Shown in pieces: positions 24,485 to 31,289 of a DNA stretch of 33,662 nt (positions are counted from its first letter, which is position 1; the number at the start of each line of letters is the position of its first letter). The position numbers and the translations under genes were made by a program. The stretch is from Planctomycetales bacterium 4484_113 (GTDB lineage: Bacteria > 4484-113), in contig MVCR01000014.1 in assembly GCA_002050035.1 (NCBI GenBank), positions 1 to 33,662 on the forward strand, given 5' to 3'. The notes beneath the pieces are model-generated. The model was not told the origin of the DNA. It worked only from the letters and a program-made list of their open reading frames with translations, and ran no database searches.

Positions 24485-25561
24485 TCAGCGCAGTGCCGAC
24501 CGAGAAGATTCCGCCTCTGCGAGCGCCGCAGCCTCCGCTTTGAGCTGCATGAGATTCTGGTAGTCGATAACCCTCCACAGCCCTTCCGCAACGAGGCTGC
24601 CGGGCTGCTCGCCATAGACGCGGAAGTAGAAGAACTTGTGATTGCTCATAATAAGCGCGACGTCGGCTTCAATGTGCTCCTTGGAAAAAAGAGGAAAGCC
24701 TCTGCCGCGTGGCGGATTCCACTCATTCTCAGCGGAATCCGTGCCCTCCGCCGCGTTCGCCTGTTGCCTTTGCTGACGCTTCTTCGCCACTTCAACCAGG
24801 CGAGAGCGTACGGCATTGGCGATCCGCTCCAGCGCATCCGGCGCCATGATCTGCCGGATGTATCCGTTGCCCGCACTGAAGGACGGATGCCACGGCTCGA
24901 AGAAGCGCCCGCTCACCGGACTGGCGAAGCGCGGCAGCCAGTTGTGCTCCAGCATGCGACGGAATCGCTCACGGTCCCGCTCGCACTCCAGCCACAGGTT
25001 CGTCAGCTCCTGCCGGTCACTCGTATGCCAGAGCCGCTTGAGCGCTTCCGGTCCATCCACGAAATCCAGACCGGCGATGTTCATTCGCGCGATAATGGTC
25101 TGCCAGCAGGTGAACTCAAGTCCCGGGTCGGCGGTCCAATCCATCCATAACAGCAGCCGCTCCTTCCGACTCAACCGGTCAAACGGAACCAGGTCTTCAG
25201 TCAGCTTCCATCCTTCCACTTCGCCTATCTGACGGAAGATATCCGGGTAGTCCCCCCGCTGCCACACCGCCTTCACATGCTCACAGGGAGAGCGCCCGGT
25301 CTTCTGCTCGTAATCCATAAGTGCATGAATTTCCTGCTCCGGCAGTGAAAGCTCTGGCAGCAGCTCGGCGAAAACCTCCATCGCCTCTTGAGCATCTTCA
25401 GCACTCGGCCGAACCAGTGCCGCCGGTGTCGCCGAACTCTTGCCATCGGAAGCCGCCTTCATATCTCGGTCAATGCACCCGCCGAGACCAACCGCCAGTA
25501 ACGTCATCACGATGCTGGCAACCAGCCCTCTCCACAAGCTACACCAACGCCACCCGCGCAC
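24485..25561 (-). CDS. Lipoprotein carrying the same unrecognised module as the anti-sigma-like protein
   Basis: This 358-residue protein has a signal peptide with lipobox GLGGC (Cys29). I do not recognise the family. Residues about 95-330 match, in order, the module found twice in the neighbour at 25625: RGDYP ... GEVEGWKL, then RFASPVSGRFFEPWHPSFSA, then GNGYIRQI, then YFRVYGEQPGSLVAEGL. A Gln/Lys-rich insert lies at about 258-285. The GTG start follows an extended -10 box by six bases, so it has its own leaderless promoter besides possible read-through from the sigma operon. An accessory sensor in the envelope is inferred. Confidence 0.7.
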   Translation of the reverse strand: MRGWRWCSLWRGLVASIVMTLLAVGLGGCIDRDMKAASDGKSSATPAALVRPSAEDAQEAMEVFAELLPELSLPEQEIHALMDYEQKTGRSPCEHVKAVWQRGDYPDIFRQIGEVEGWKLTEDLVPFDRLSRKERLLLWMDWTADPGLEFTCWQTIIARMNIAGLDFVDGPEALKRLWHTSDRQELTNLWLECERDRERFRRMLEHNWLPRFASPVSGRFFEPWHPSFSAGNGYIRQIMAPDALERIANAVRSRLVEVAKKRQQRQQANAAEGTDSAENEWNPPRGRGFPLFSKEHIEADVALIMSNHKFFYFRVYGEQPGSLVAEGLWRVIDYQNLMQLKAEAAALAEAESSRSALR

Positions 25562-25576
25562 GCTTTCATTCTACCA
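25559..25576 (-). promoter_or_regulatory. Leaderless promoter of the module lipoprotein
   Basis: The minus strand reads TGgTAGAAT, six bases (gaaagc), then GTG at 25561. The layout equals that at rarA. Confidence 0.6.
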
Positions 25577-25624
25577 GAGCAGGAAACAAGAGTCGTTTCG
25601 CACCAAGAAAAGCTGGCTTTCCCG

Positions 25625-27535
25625 CTATGGAATCAATCTCAGCCCTTCCGCGAGAATCCTGTCCTCACCATAAAGTCGGAAGTAATAGACCGCTTCTGGC
25701 GTATATCCTGCCGCTTTCGCCACACGCGCCAGCTCCTTCTCATCGGTTATCTTCGCGAAATACCCCTCCCACGGCTCGAAGTCGCGGAAGATCGGCAGCA
25801 TCAGCTCGCTGCTGACAGGCGCGGCATATGGCGGCGGCACCTCCAGCCGCAGATACCTTCTGAACTCCGGCGTCTTCAGAGTCCCCCACTTCAGAAGCAT
25901 CTCGCGAAGCTGCTCCGGCGTGAACGCCACCCGCAGCCACTGCTCCATAGAGTCGATTCGCTCAATGCCCAGCCCCATAAACCACGAAAGCGCCGAATCC
26001 TCGCCGCTGAGAAGCCCGACGATGGTCGCCTTATCGTATGCGGCGAGTTCGGAAAGCGGTTGAAGCGGGTCGCGCAGAGGAAGCCCCTCCACTGTGTCCA
26101 GCGCACCCATCGGTAGGTCGCCCCTGCGCAGCCTCTCAACTTCAGTATCGCTGAAGTGCGCTCCCGAAACTGAGTATTTCGCCGTCACCGGATAGAACGC
26201 CAGCGCCTCCTCCCGCAGCAGAATCTCCGCCACTTCCTGGTCGCTCCTTGCGGCTAGCCACTCCTCGTAGTTGGCCATCCGCGCCTTTAGCCGCTCTCGT
26301 CGCTCCTTCCAGCGGGTGCGGTATTTCGGGTCTTTGCCCTGGTAGGTCAGCGGCGCGGGTGGCCAGCTATTGCGCCATCTGGGCAGCAACCCTTCGGCGA
26401 TGACCGAGCCTTCTTTCTCACCATAGAGTCGGAAGTAATACCAGGAAACATCGGACAAATCCCAAATGTGTCCCGGCTCTGCGGGAACGAATCGCCCATA
26501 CGTCCATGAGCGTAGCAGGACCATCCCGGCTTGCTCCACCGCCTGATTTATCGCCGCGACCGCCTCCGGCTCGGTGATTCGACGCACGTAACCGTCTCCC
26601 CGCGAGTATGTGGGATGATCCGGCTCGAACACGCGGCGACTCACCGGACTCGCGTAGCGCGTTAGATGATTCCGGGCGAACCAGCGCTCGTATTCCGCAC
26701 GAGTGAATGCGCTTTCGGCAAGGATGGCATCGCCGCCTAGCCCACCCTCGTTCTTCAGGCACTCCAAAGCGCTCACTTCCCTGAGCTTGCGGCGTTGCAG
26801 CACCCAAATCGTCGCTTCAATTGGACCCCAGATATAGTTATCTCCGGTCTGACCTCCCAGGTAGTTCTGATAGGGGAAGTACGGCCAGAGCAGCGCACGC
26901 TCCGCCGGCGTTAGCTCATCAATCGGCTTCACCGGCGAGTCAAGCGGCAAGCCTTCAACCTCGGTCAGTATCCCCCGAATCGGCTTCCACCCATACTGCC
27001 TCCACGAAAGCGAGAACTGCCGGTCCGCTTCCACCTCTTCCTCCGTCAAAAATGCCCCGCTCCAGGACTTCGCAGAGCCGGCAATCTTCGTTTCCTCAGC
27101 CATCACATCAGCGACGTTGCGATACTGCACGGCGAACTCCTCCGGGAGCTCCATCGCCATCAGGCGATTGATGTACTTCTGCTCAATCCGTGCTTCGAAT
27201 ATGTCTTCGATTAGCGGGATGAACTTCTCCTCCCAGACCTCCTGCCAGCTTTGCGAGGAGTGACCGGTAACCGTCAGCAAGCCCCGCCCCAGCTCGAAGC
27301 CGAGCATTCGCACCTCACCTTCTCTCGGCAGTGGAAGCAACAGAGCGACGATGACCAGCACTCCAAAGCCAAGAACCAGCCGCCTGCGGAGTCCTCGCCT
27401 GCGACTCCATCGCCCGCAAACTTCTCCAGCTCTGTCGAGCGTCATTTCGGCGGTGTTCAGCGTCGCGCTCCCACTATAAGAGATCCGCATGCGGTCCAGC
27501 GCGGCATCCACCAGTTGCCCGTTCTCACGCTTCAT
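25625..27535 (-). CDS. Single-pass membrane protein, probable anti-sigma factor with two copies of a new module
   Basis: This 636-residue protein has a short cytoplasmic-looking N-terminus (1-50, beginning MKRENGQLVDAALDRMRIS), a basic RRR stretch, one membrane helix at about 54-69 and a large outer part. That part carries a module twice. Copy A (about 165-384) has EVEGLPLDSP, RYASPVSRRVFEPDHPTYS, GDGYVRRI and YYFRLYGEKEGSVIAEGL. Copy B (about 465-634) has TVEGLPLRDP, YAAPVSSELMLP and YYFRLYGEDRILAEGL. The start overlaps the sigma gene by 11 bases and has GAGGTG seven bases upstream, the classic arrangement of sigma and anti-sigma genes. The anti-sigma role is inferred from position and topology; no zinc-finger motif is present. 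Confidence 0.7.
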   Translation of the reverse strand: MKRENGQLVDAALDRMRISYSGSATLNTAEMTLDRAGEVCGRWSRRRGLRRRLVLGFGVLVIVALLLPLPREGEVRMLGFELGRGLLTVTGHSSQSWQEVWEEKFIPLIEDIFEARIEQKYINRLMAMELPEEFAVQYRNVADVMAEETKIAGSAKSWSGAFLTEEEVEADRQFSLSWRQYGWKPIRGILTEVEGLPLDSPVKPIDELTPAERALLWPYFPYQNYLGGQTGDNYIWGPIEATIWVLQRRKLREVSALECLKNEGGLGGDAILAESAFTRAEYERWFARNHLTRYASPVSRRVFEPDHPTYSRGDGYVRRITEPEAVAAINQAVEQAGMVLLRSWTYGRFVPAEPGHIWDLSDVSWYYFRLYGEKEGSVIAEGLLPRWRNSWPPAPLTYQGKDPKYRTRWKERRERLKARMANYEEWLAARSDQEVAEILLREEALAFYPVTAKYSVSGAHFSDTEVERLRRGDLPMGALDTVEGLPLRDPLQPLSELAAYDKATIVGLLSGEDSALSWFMGLGIERIDSMEQWLRVAFTPEQLREMLLKWGTLKTPEFRRYLRLEVPPPYAAPVSSELMLPIFRDFEPWEGYFAKITDEKELARVAKAAGYTPEAVYYFRLYGEDRILAEGLRLIP

Positions 27536-28049
27536 CGTCTTTCACCTCGCGTTCAGTCTCGGCGCGCAGGAGCTTCGCCAGCCGTCGCCGCGCCCGCACC
27601 AGCCGCATCTTCACCGCACCGACTCTCGCCCGCACGATCCGCGCCGTCTCGCGCACGCTGAAGCCCTCCAGCTCGTGGAGCATCAGTGCCTCGCGCTCTG
27701 CTCGCGGAAGCGCCGCCAGCATGCCGGCAAGCCATGCCTCATCAGAAGGGCTCATCATCCGCGTATCACTTGCGGGAACGTCGCCGGCGACACTCAAAGG
27801 CTCCACCTTTCGCAGCCGGTAGCGCCGCCACGCGCTCCGATAGCGATTCCGCATAATGGCGAAGAGCCAGGGACCGAACCTCTCTTGGTTACGCAGATGG
27901 CGGAATTTCTCAAGAGCCATCGCCACGCTTTCCGCCAGCAGTTCCTCACCGGCATCCTCGGCACCCGCGAGATAGCGGGCGAAGCGGCTGGCACGTGCGT
28001 GCACATCTCGGTAGAGCGTCATAAAGTCAGCCCGCGACTCGTCGCTCAC
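27525..28049 (-). CDS. ECF-type RNA polymerase sigma factor
   Basis: This 174-residue protein has the two domains of extracytoplasmic-function sigma factors. Region 2 (about 5-75) contains the -10-recognition helix with FGPWLFAIMRNRYRSAWRR. Region 4 (about 108-165) contains ALPRAEREALMLHELEGFS, followed by the helix-turn-helix VRETARIVRARVGAVKMRL. The linker carries DTRMMSPSDEAW. The GTG start at 28049 has GGGAG five bases upstream. It overlaps the membrane protein gene by 11 bases and so is probably translationally coupled to it. It would direct polymerase to stress or envelope genes; an ECF-type target promoter cannot be identified here. Confidence 0.88.
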   Translation of the reverse strand: MSDESRADFMTLYRDVHARASRFARYLAGAEDAGEELLAESVAMALEKFRHLRNQERFGPWLFAIMRNRYRSAWRRYRLRKVEPLSVAGDVPASDTRMMSPSDEAWLAGMLAALPRAEREALMLHELEGFSVRETARIVRARVGAVKMRLVRARRRLAKLLRAETEREVKDDEA

Positions 28050-28293
28050 ATCATCTCCCAGCGCCGTTCATTATGCACGACGCGCGAGACGGCTCGGTGG
28101 CAACGTCACTGGCACTGGAGAAAGGTCAGGGAGAAGCAAGCTCGCCGGCTCCATATACTGTGAGTTCCCCTCACCTGCCGGCAGCAGTCCGTTCGCGTGT
28201 TCGATAAGCGTGCGGCCTCTCACTTTGCACTTCGCGCTCCCCACCTCGCACTTCGCACTCTGCACTTCGCGTTGAAGACTTGCGACCGCGCCC
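28050..28293. other. Intergenic region upstream of the sigma operon
   Basis: The 244 bases between the clpX stop and the sigma start hold CATAAT (28070-28075, minus strand), a possible -10 box for the sigma operon, and a simple-sequence block at 28227-28272. No gene is supported. An ORF running through it into clpX is a shadow. Confidence 0.5.
28227..28272. repeat. Simple-sequence block of GCACTTCGC words
   Basis: The word GCACTTCGC or close variants (GCACTTCGCG, GCACTTCGCA) occurs three times in 46 bases, separated by CTCCCCACCT and CTCT-like spacers. This is a degenerate array with a period of about 14-20 bases. It is similar in style, though not in sequence, to the T/G block in rarA. Confidence 0.6.
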
Positions 28294-29676
28294 CTATCCC
28301 ACTTCCGGCTCCGCCTGCGGCAGCTCAAGCTGACCGTCTTCCCCCTGGGGCGGCTCCACAACCTCTTCATCTTCATCCCTCGGCGCAAACGGAACGATGG
28401 GTCCTTCAGCAAACGCCGCCCGCACATCCTTCCGGTCGATGACCAGCGTAGATTCACGGTCCTGACGCGACGGCAGATCGTACATATAGTCCAGCAGGAG
28501 CTTCTCGGTAATGCTTCGGAGACCGCGCGCGCCGGTACCGCGCTTCTTCGCCAGGCGTGCGATCTCCCTCATCGCCCCGCGGGTGAACTTCAGCTCCACC
28601 CCGTCTTCGGAGAACATATACTGATACTGCTTGACCAGGGAGTTGGCGGGCTTGTAGAGAATCTCGATGAGCGCCCGCTCATCCAGGTCCTCCAGCGCTG
28701 CTATCACCGGCAGCCGCCCTACCAGCTCCGGTATCAGCCCGTACTTGATGAGGTCCTCCGGCTCGCAATGACGCAGCACTTCGTAGGCGCTCTCGCCCCG
28801 CGACACCGCCTCCAGGCTTTGCGCACGGAAGCCGATGCTGCGGTGCCCCAGCCGCCGCTCCACAATATTCTCCAGCCTGTTGAAGGTGCCACCGCAGATG
28901 AACAGGATGTTGCTGGTGTTTATCTGGATGAACTCGTCTTGCGGATGCTTGCGCCCTCCGTGAGGCGGCACATTCGCCACCGTGCCTTCAAGAATCTTCA
29001 AGAGCGCCTGCTGCACTCCCTCGCCGGAAACATCGCGCGTGATGGACGGATTTTCGCTCTTGCGGGCGATCTTATCCAGCTCATCGATGTAGATGATGCC
29101 GCGCTCGGTGCGAGCGAGGTGCTCCGCCGGACTGGCGTTCGGCGCCTGGGTCTGCGCCACCTGATAGAGCCGCAGCAGGATATTCTCCACGTCCTCACCC
29201 ACATAGCCCGCTTCGGTGAGCGTGGTGGCGTCGGCGATACCGAAGGGCACATCAAGAATCGAGGCGATCTTCTGCGCCAGCAGGGTCTTGCCGACACCGG
29301 TGGGGCCGATAAAGAGCACATTGGACTTCTGCAGCTCCACATTCGGACGCGTGAGCGATCCCACCCGTTTGTAGTGGTTGTAAACCGCCACCGCCAGCAC
29401 TTTCTTGGCGTAATCCTGCCGGATCACGTACTGGTCGAGGTAGCGCACGATTTCTGCGGGCGTGGGCAGCTCCTTGAGGGCGATTTTCGGCTCAACCTGG
29501 AACTTGGGCCCCTCCAGCAGCTCCTTGCAGATATTCACGCAGTCCTCGCAGATATAGACGCCGGGACCCTTGATCATGCGCACGTTATTCGCCGTCTGCT
29601 CCTGACCGCAGAAGCTACAACGCGGCGCGCCCGTATAGCGACTTCCCTTCCCCCGCTCATCGCCTTCCTTAGCCAT
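28294..29676 (-). CDS. clpX: ATP-dependent Clp protease ATP-binding subunit ClpX
   Basis: ClpX unfolds tagged proteins and feeds them to ClpP. The N-terminal zinc-binding domain has Cys20, Cys23, Cys43 and Cys46 (CSFCGQ and [10 protein letters not shown]). Walker A is GPTGVGKT at 124-131, where Ser is more usual before Gly-Lys, and Walker B is [13 protein letters not shown]. The sensor and arginine-finger region [15 protein letters not shown] is intact. At 460 residues it is longer than the usual 410-430, because of an acidic, Pro/Glu-rich tail after residue 430. clpP is not adjacent, which is unusual but not rare. The ATG at 29676 lies six bases after an extended -10 box. Confidence 0.93.
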   Translation of the reverse strand: MAKEGDERGKGSRYTGAPRCSFCGQEQTANNVRMIKGPGVYICEDCVNICKELLEGPKFQVEPKIALKELPTPAEIVRYLDQYVIRQDYAKKVLAVAVYNHYKRVGSLTRPNVELQKSNVLFIGPTGVGKTLLAQKIASILDVPFGIADATTLTEAGYVGEDVENILLRLYQVAQTQAPNASPAEHLARTERGIIYIDELDKIARKSENPSITRDVSGEGVQQALLKILEGTVANVPPHGGRKHPQDEFIQINTSNILFICGGTFNRLENIVERRLGHRSIGFRAQSLEAVSRGESAYEVLRHCEPEDLIKYGLIPELVGRLPVIAALEDLDERALIEILYKPANSLVKQYQYMFSEDGVELKFTRGAMREIARLAKKRGTGARGLRSITEKLLLDYMYDLPSRQDRESTLVIDRKDVRAAFAEGPIVPFAPRDEDEEVVEPPQGEDGQLELPQAEPEVG

Positions 29677-29691
29677 AGGGGAATTATACCA
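29674..29691 (-). promoter_or_regulatory. clpX: Leaderless promoter of clpX
   Basis: TGgTATAAT on the minus strand, six bases (tcccct), then ATG at 29676. This is the clearest example of the leaderless layout, with a perfect -10 hexamer. Confidence 0.65.
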
Positions 29692-29851
29692 CTCTCAGCA
29701 ATTGCGGCTGAGATAACGCGCCCTCAAGCCAGCCCAGAGTCACTGATCCGCCGTCATTGTCTATCGCAACTTGTATCACTTACGATTCTCGCCCCTTCAC
29801 TGCGCTGCATTTTCTTCAGGCGCACCCACAATCCCGTAAGTCAAGAGCGTC

Positions 29852-30061
29852 TTACTCCTCGCCGCGTTTCCCGCGCTTGCCCATGGCGCTATCAACCGTT
29901 CTTCCCACCAGCAATCGTCCCAGCTTCTTGTGTCCCACTTTCAGGTAGTGGCGCTTCCACAGTTCCGCCACCTCCTCCTTGGTCTGGCAGGCGTCAAGCT
30001 CCGCCTTCACCTGCTTCAGGTAGGCCTTTTCTTCTTCCGGATCAGCAAACACGTATGGCAT
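29852..30061 (-). CDS. Small basic protein of unknown function
   Basis: This 69-residue protein has an acidic helix (DPEEEKAYLKQVKAELDAC) followed by a basic tail (GHKKLGRLL ... MGKRGKRGEE). I recognise no family. GGGAGGA lies six bases before the ATG at 30061 and TAAAAT lies further upstream at 30080-30085, which supports a real gene. It is divergent from nadA. Confidence 0.6.
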   Translation of the reverse strand: MPYVFADPEEEKAYLKQVKAELDACQTKEEVAELWKRHYLKVGHKKLGRLLVGRTVDSAMGKRGKRGEE

Positions 30062-30185
30062 AACTATCCTCCCGCTACCATTTTACGAGCCTTCTCGCGC
30101 GGCGTCAACGCTGCGTAGGAACGAAGCGACAACAAGCTTGTGCAGAGTCCAATCGCCCAAGCTGCGATAAGAATGCGTCTTCACC

Positions 30186-30191
30186 TATAAT
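30186..30191 (+). promoter_or_regulatory. nadA: -10 box of nadA, near-leaderless
   Basis: TATAAT lies 11 bases before the ATG at 30203, so the leader would be about five bases and contains no ribosome binding site. Confidence 0.5.
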
Positions 30192-30202
30192 AGAGTGCAG
30201 AT

Positions 30203-31216
30203 ATGTCCAACCTGCCAAACCAGGAGGCTTCCGGCAAGGCGACGGCTGCCACCGCTGCTCCCGACAGGGTAACTCCCGACCGCTTCACGCCGCCGGCACG
30301 CCTCGCCGATAACCCCACCGTGCGGCGCATCTATGAACTCAAGCGCGAGCTTAACGCCGTCATCCTGGCACACAACTATGTGCTCCCCGAAGTGCAGGAA
30401 ATCGGCGACTTTCTGGGCGACAGCCTGGGGCTGGCACGTCAGGCGGCGCAGACCGACGCCGACGTCATCGTTTTCGCCGGCGTTACCTTTATGGGCGAGA
30501 CCGCGAAGATTCTCAGCCCTGAGAAGCAGGTGCTGATGCCCACCCTCGATGCTCGCTGCCCGATGGCGGAGATGGTGCGCGCCCCGCAGGTTCTCGCGCT
30601 CAAGAAGAAGTACCCCGCCGCGGCAGTCGTTTCCTACGTGAACACGCTCGCCGAGGTGAAGGCTATCTCTGATGTCTGCTGCACTTCAGCCAACGGCATC
30701 CAGGTGGTTAATTCCGTGGAGGCTGATGAAATCATCTTCATCCCCGACCGCAGCCTGGGCGAGTATGTGCAGCGCCACACCAGGAAGAAGCTCCACTTCG
30801 CCGCCGGCTACTGCCCGACGCATCATCGCGTCTTCGCCGACGATATCCTCCGCCTGAAGCGCGAGCATCCACACGCCGCTGTGCTGGTGCATCCCGAATG
30901 CACCGGCGAGGTGATAGATGTCGCAGACCGTGTGGGTTCCACCGCGCAGATTGCGCGCTTCGTCGAGGAGATGAAGGAGAGCTTCGACACCTTCGTGATC
31001 GGAACCGAAGTCGGCATGCTCCACCGGCTCCAGCGCGATCATCCGGAGCTGACCTTCATCCTACCGGGACCGCTTGTGGTCTGCCCCGCGATGAAGCGCA
31101 ACACGCTCCGGCGTGTCGTTGATTGTATGGAGAAGTGCGCACCGGAGATAACCATACCCGAGGACATTCGCCAGCTCGCACTCGGCGCCGTCGAGCGCAT
31201 GCTCGCCGTGACGTAA
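30203..31216 (+). CDS. nadA: Quinolinate synthase A
   Basis: NadA condenses iminoaspartate with dihydroxyacetone phosphate to quinolinate in de novo NAD synthesis, using a [4Fe-4S] cluster. The three cluster cysteines are in place: Cys119 (DARCPMA), Cys204 (AGYCPTHH) and Cys294 (VVCPAMK). Substrate motifs AHNYVLPEVQEIGDF and FAGVTFMGETAKIL are intact. The first 35 residues are a disordered Ala/Pro-rich extension before NPTVRRIYELK. No nadB or nadC is adjacent. A Rossmann-fold dehydrogenase gene begins at 33577, on the other side of a lipoprotein gene. Confidence 0.92.
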   Translation: MSNLPNQEASGKATAATAAPDRVTPDRFTPPARLADNPTVRRIYELKRELNAVILAHNYVLPEVQEIGDFLGDSLGLARQAAQTDADVIVFAGVTFMGETAKILSPEKQVLMPTLDARCPMAEMVRAPQVLALKKKYPAAAVVSYVNTLAEVKAISDVCCTSANGIQVVNSVEADEIIFIPDRSLGEYVQRHTRKKLHFAAGYCPTHHRVFADDILRLKREHPHAAVLVHPECTGEVIDVADRVGSTAQIARFVEEMKESFDTFVIGTEVGMLHRLQRDHPELTFILPGPLVVCPAMKRNTLRRVVDCMEKCAPEITIPEDIRQLALGAVERMLAVT

Positions 31217-31238
31217 TCGCACCTTCCACATTCTCTTC

Positions 31239-31275
31239 GCGTCGCGAACCGACAACTACCACTCGGTCGCGACGC
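31239..31275. terminator. Hairpin between convergent nadA and lipoprotein genes
   Basis: GCGTCGCGA (31239-31247) pairs with TCGCGACGC (31267-31275), and after one bulged A, CCGA (31249-31252) pairs with TCGG (31263-31266). The loop is ten bases. It could stop transcription from both sides, although there is no T-run. Confidence 0.5.
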
Positions 31276-31289
31276 TCCGAAGCAACTCC

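Noticed and set aside
28071-28457. Minus-strand ORF through the simple-sequence block with SAKCEV-type peptide repeats
   Set aside because: It overlaps the 3' end of clpX in another frame; the peptide repeat is just the DNA word repeat translated.
28768-30063. 431-codon plus-strand ORF antisense to clpX
   Set aside because: It mirrors the codon structure of clpX and the small gene and shows no motif of its own.
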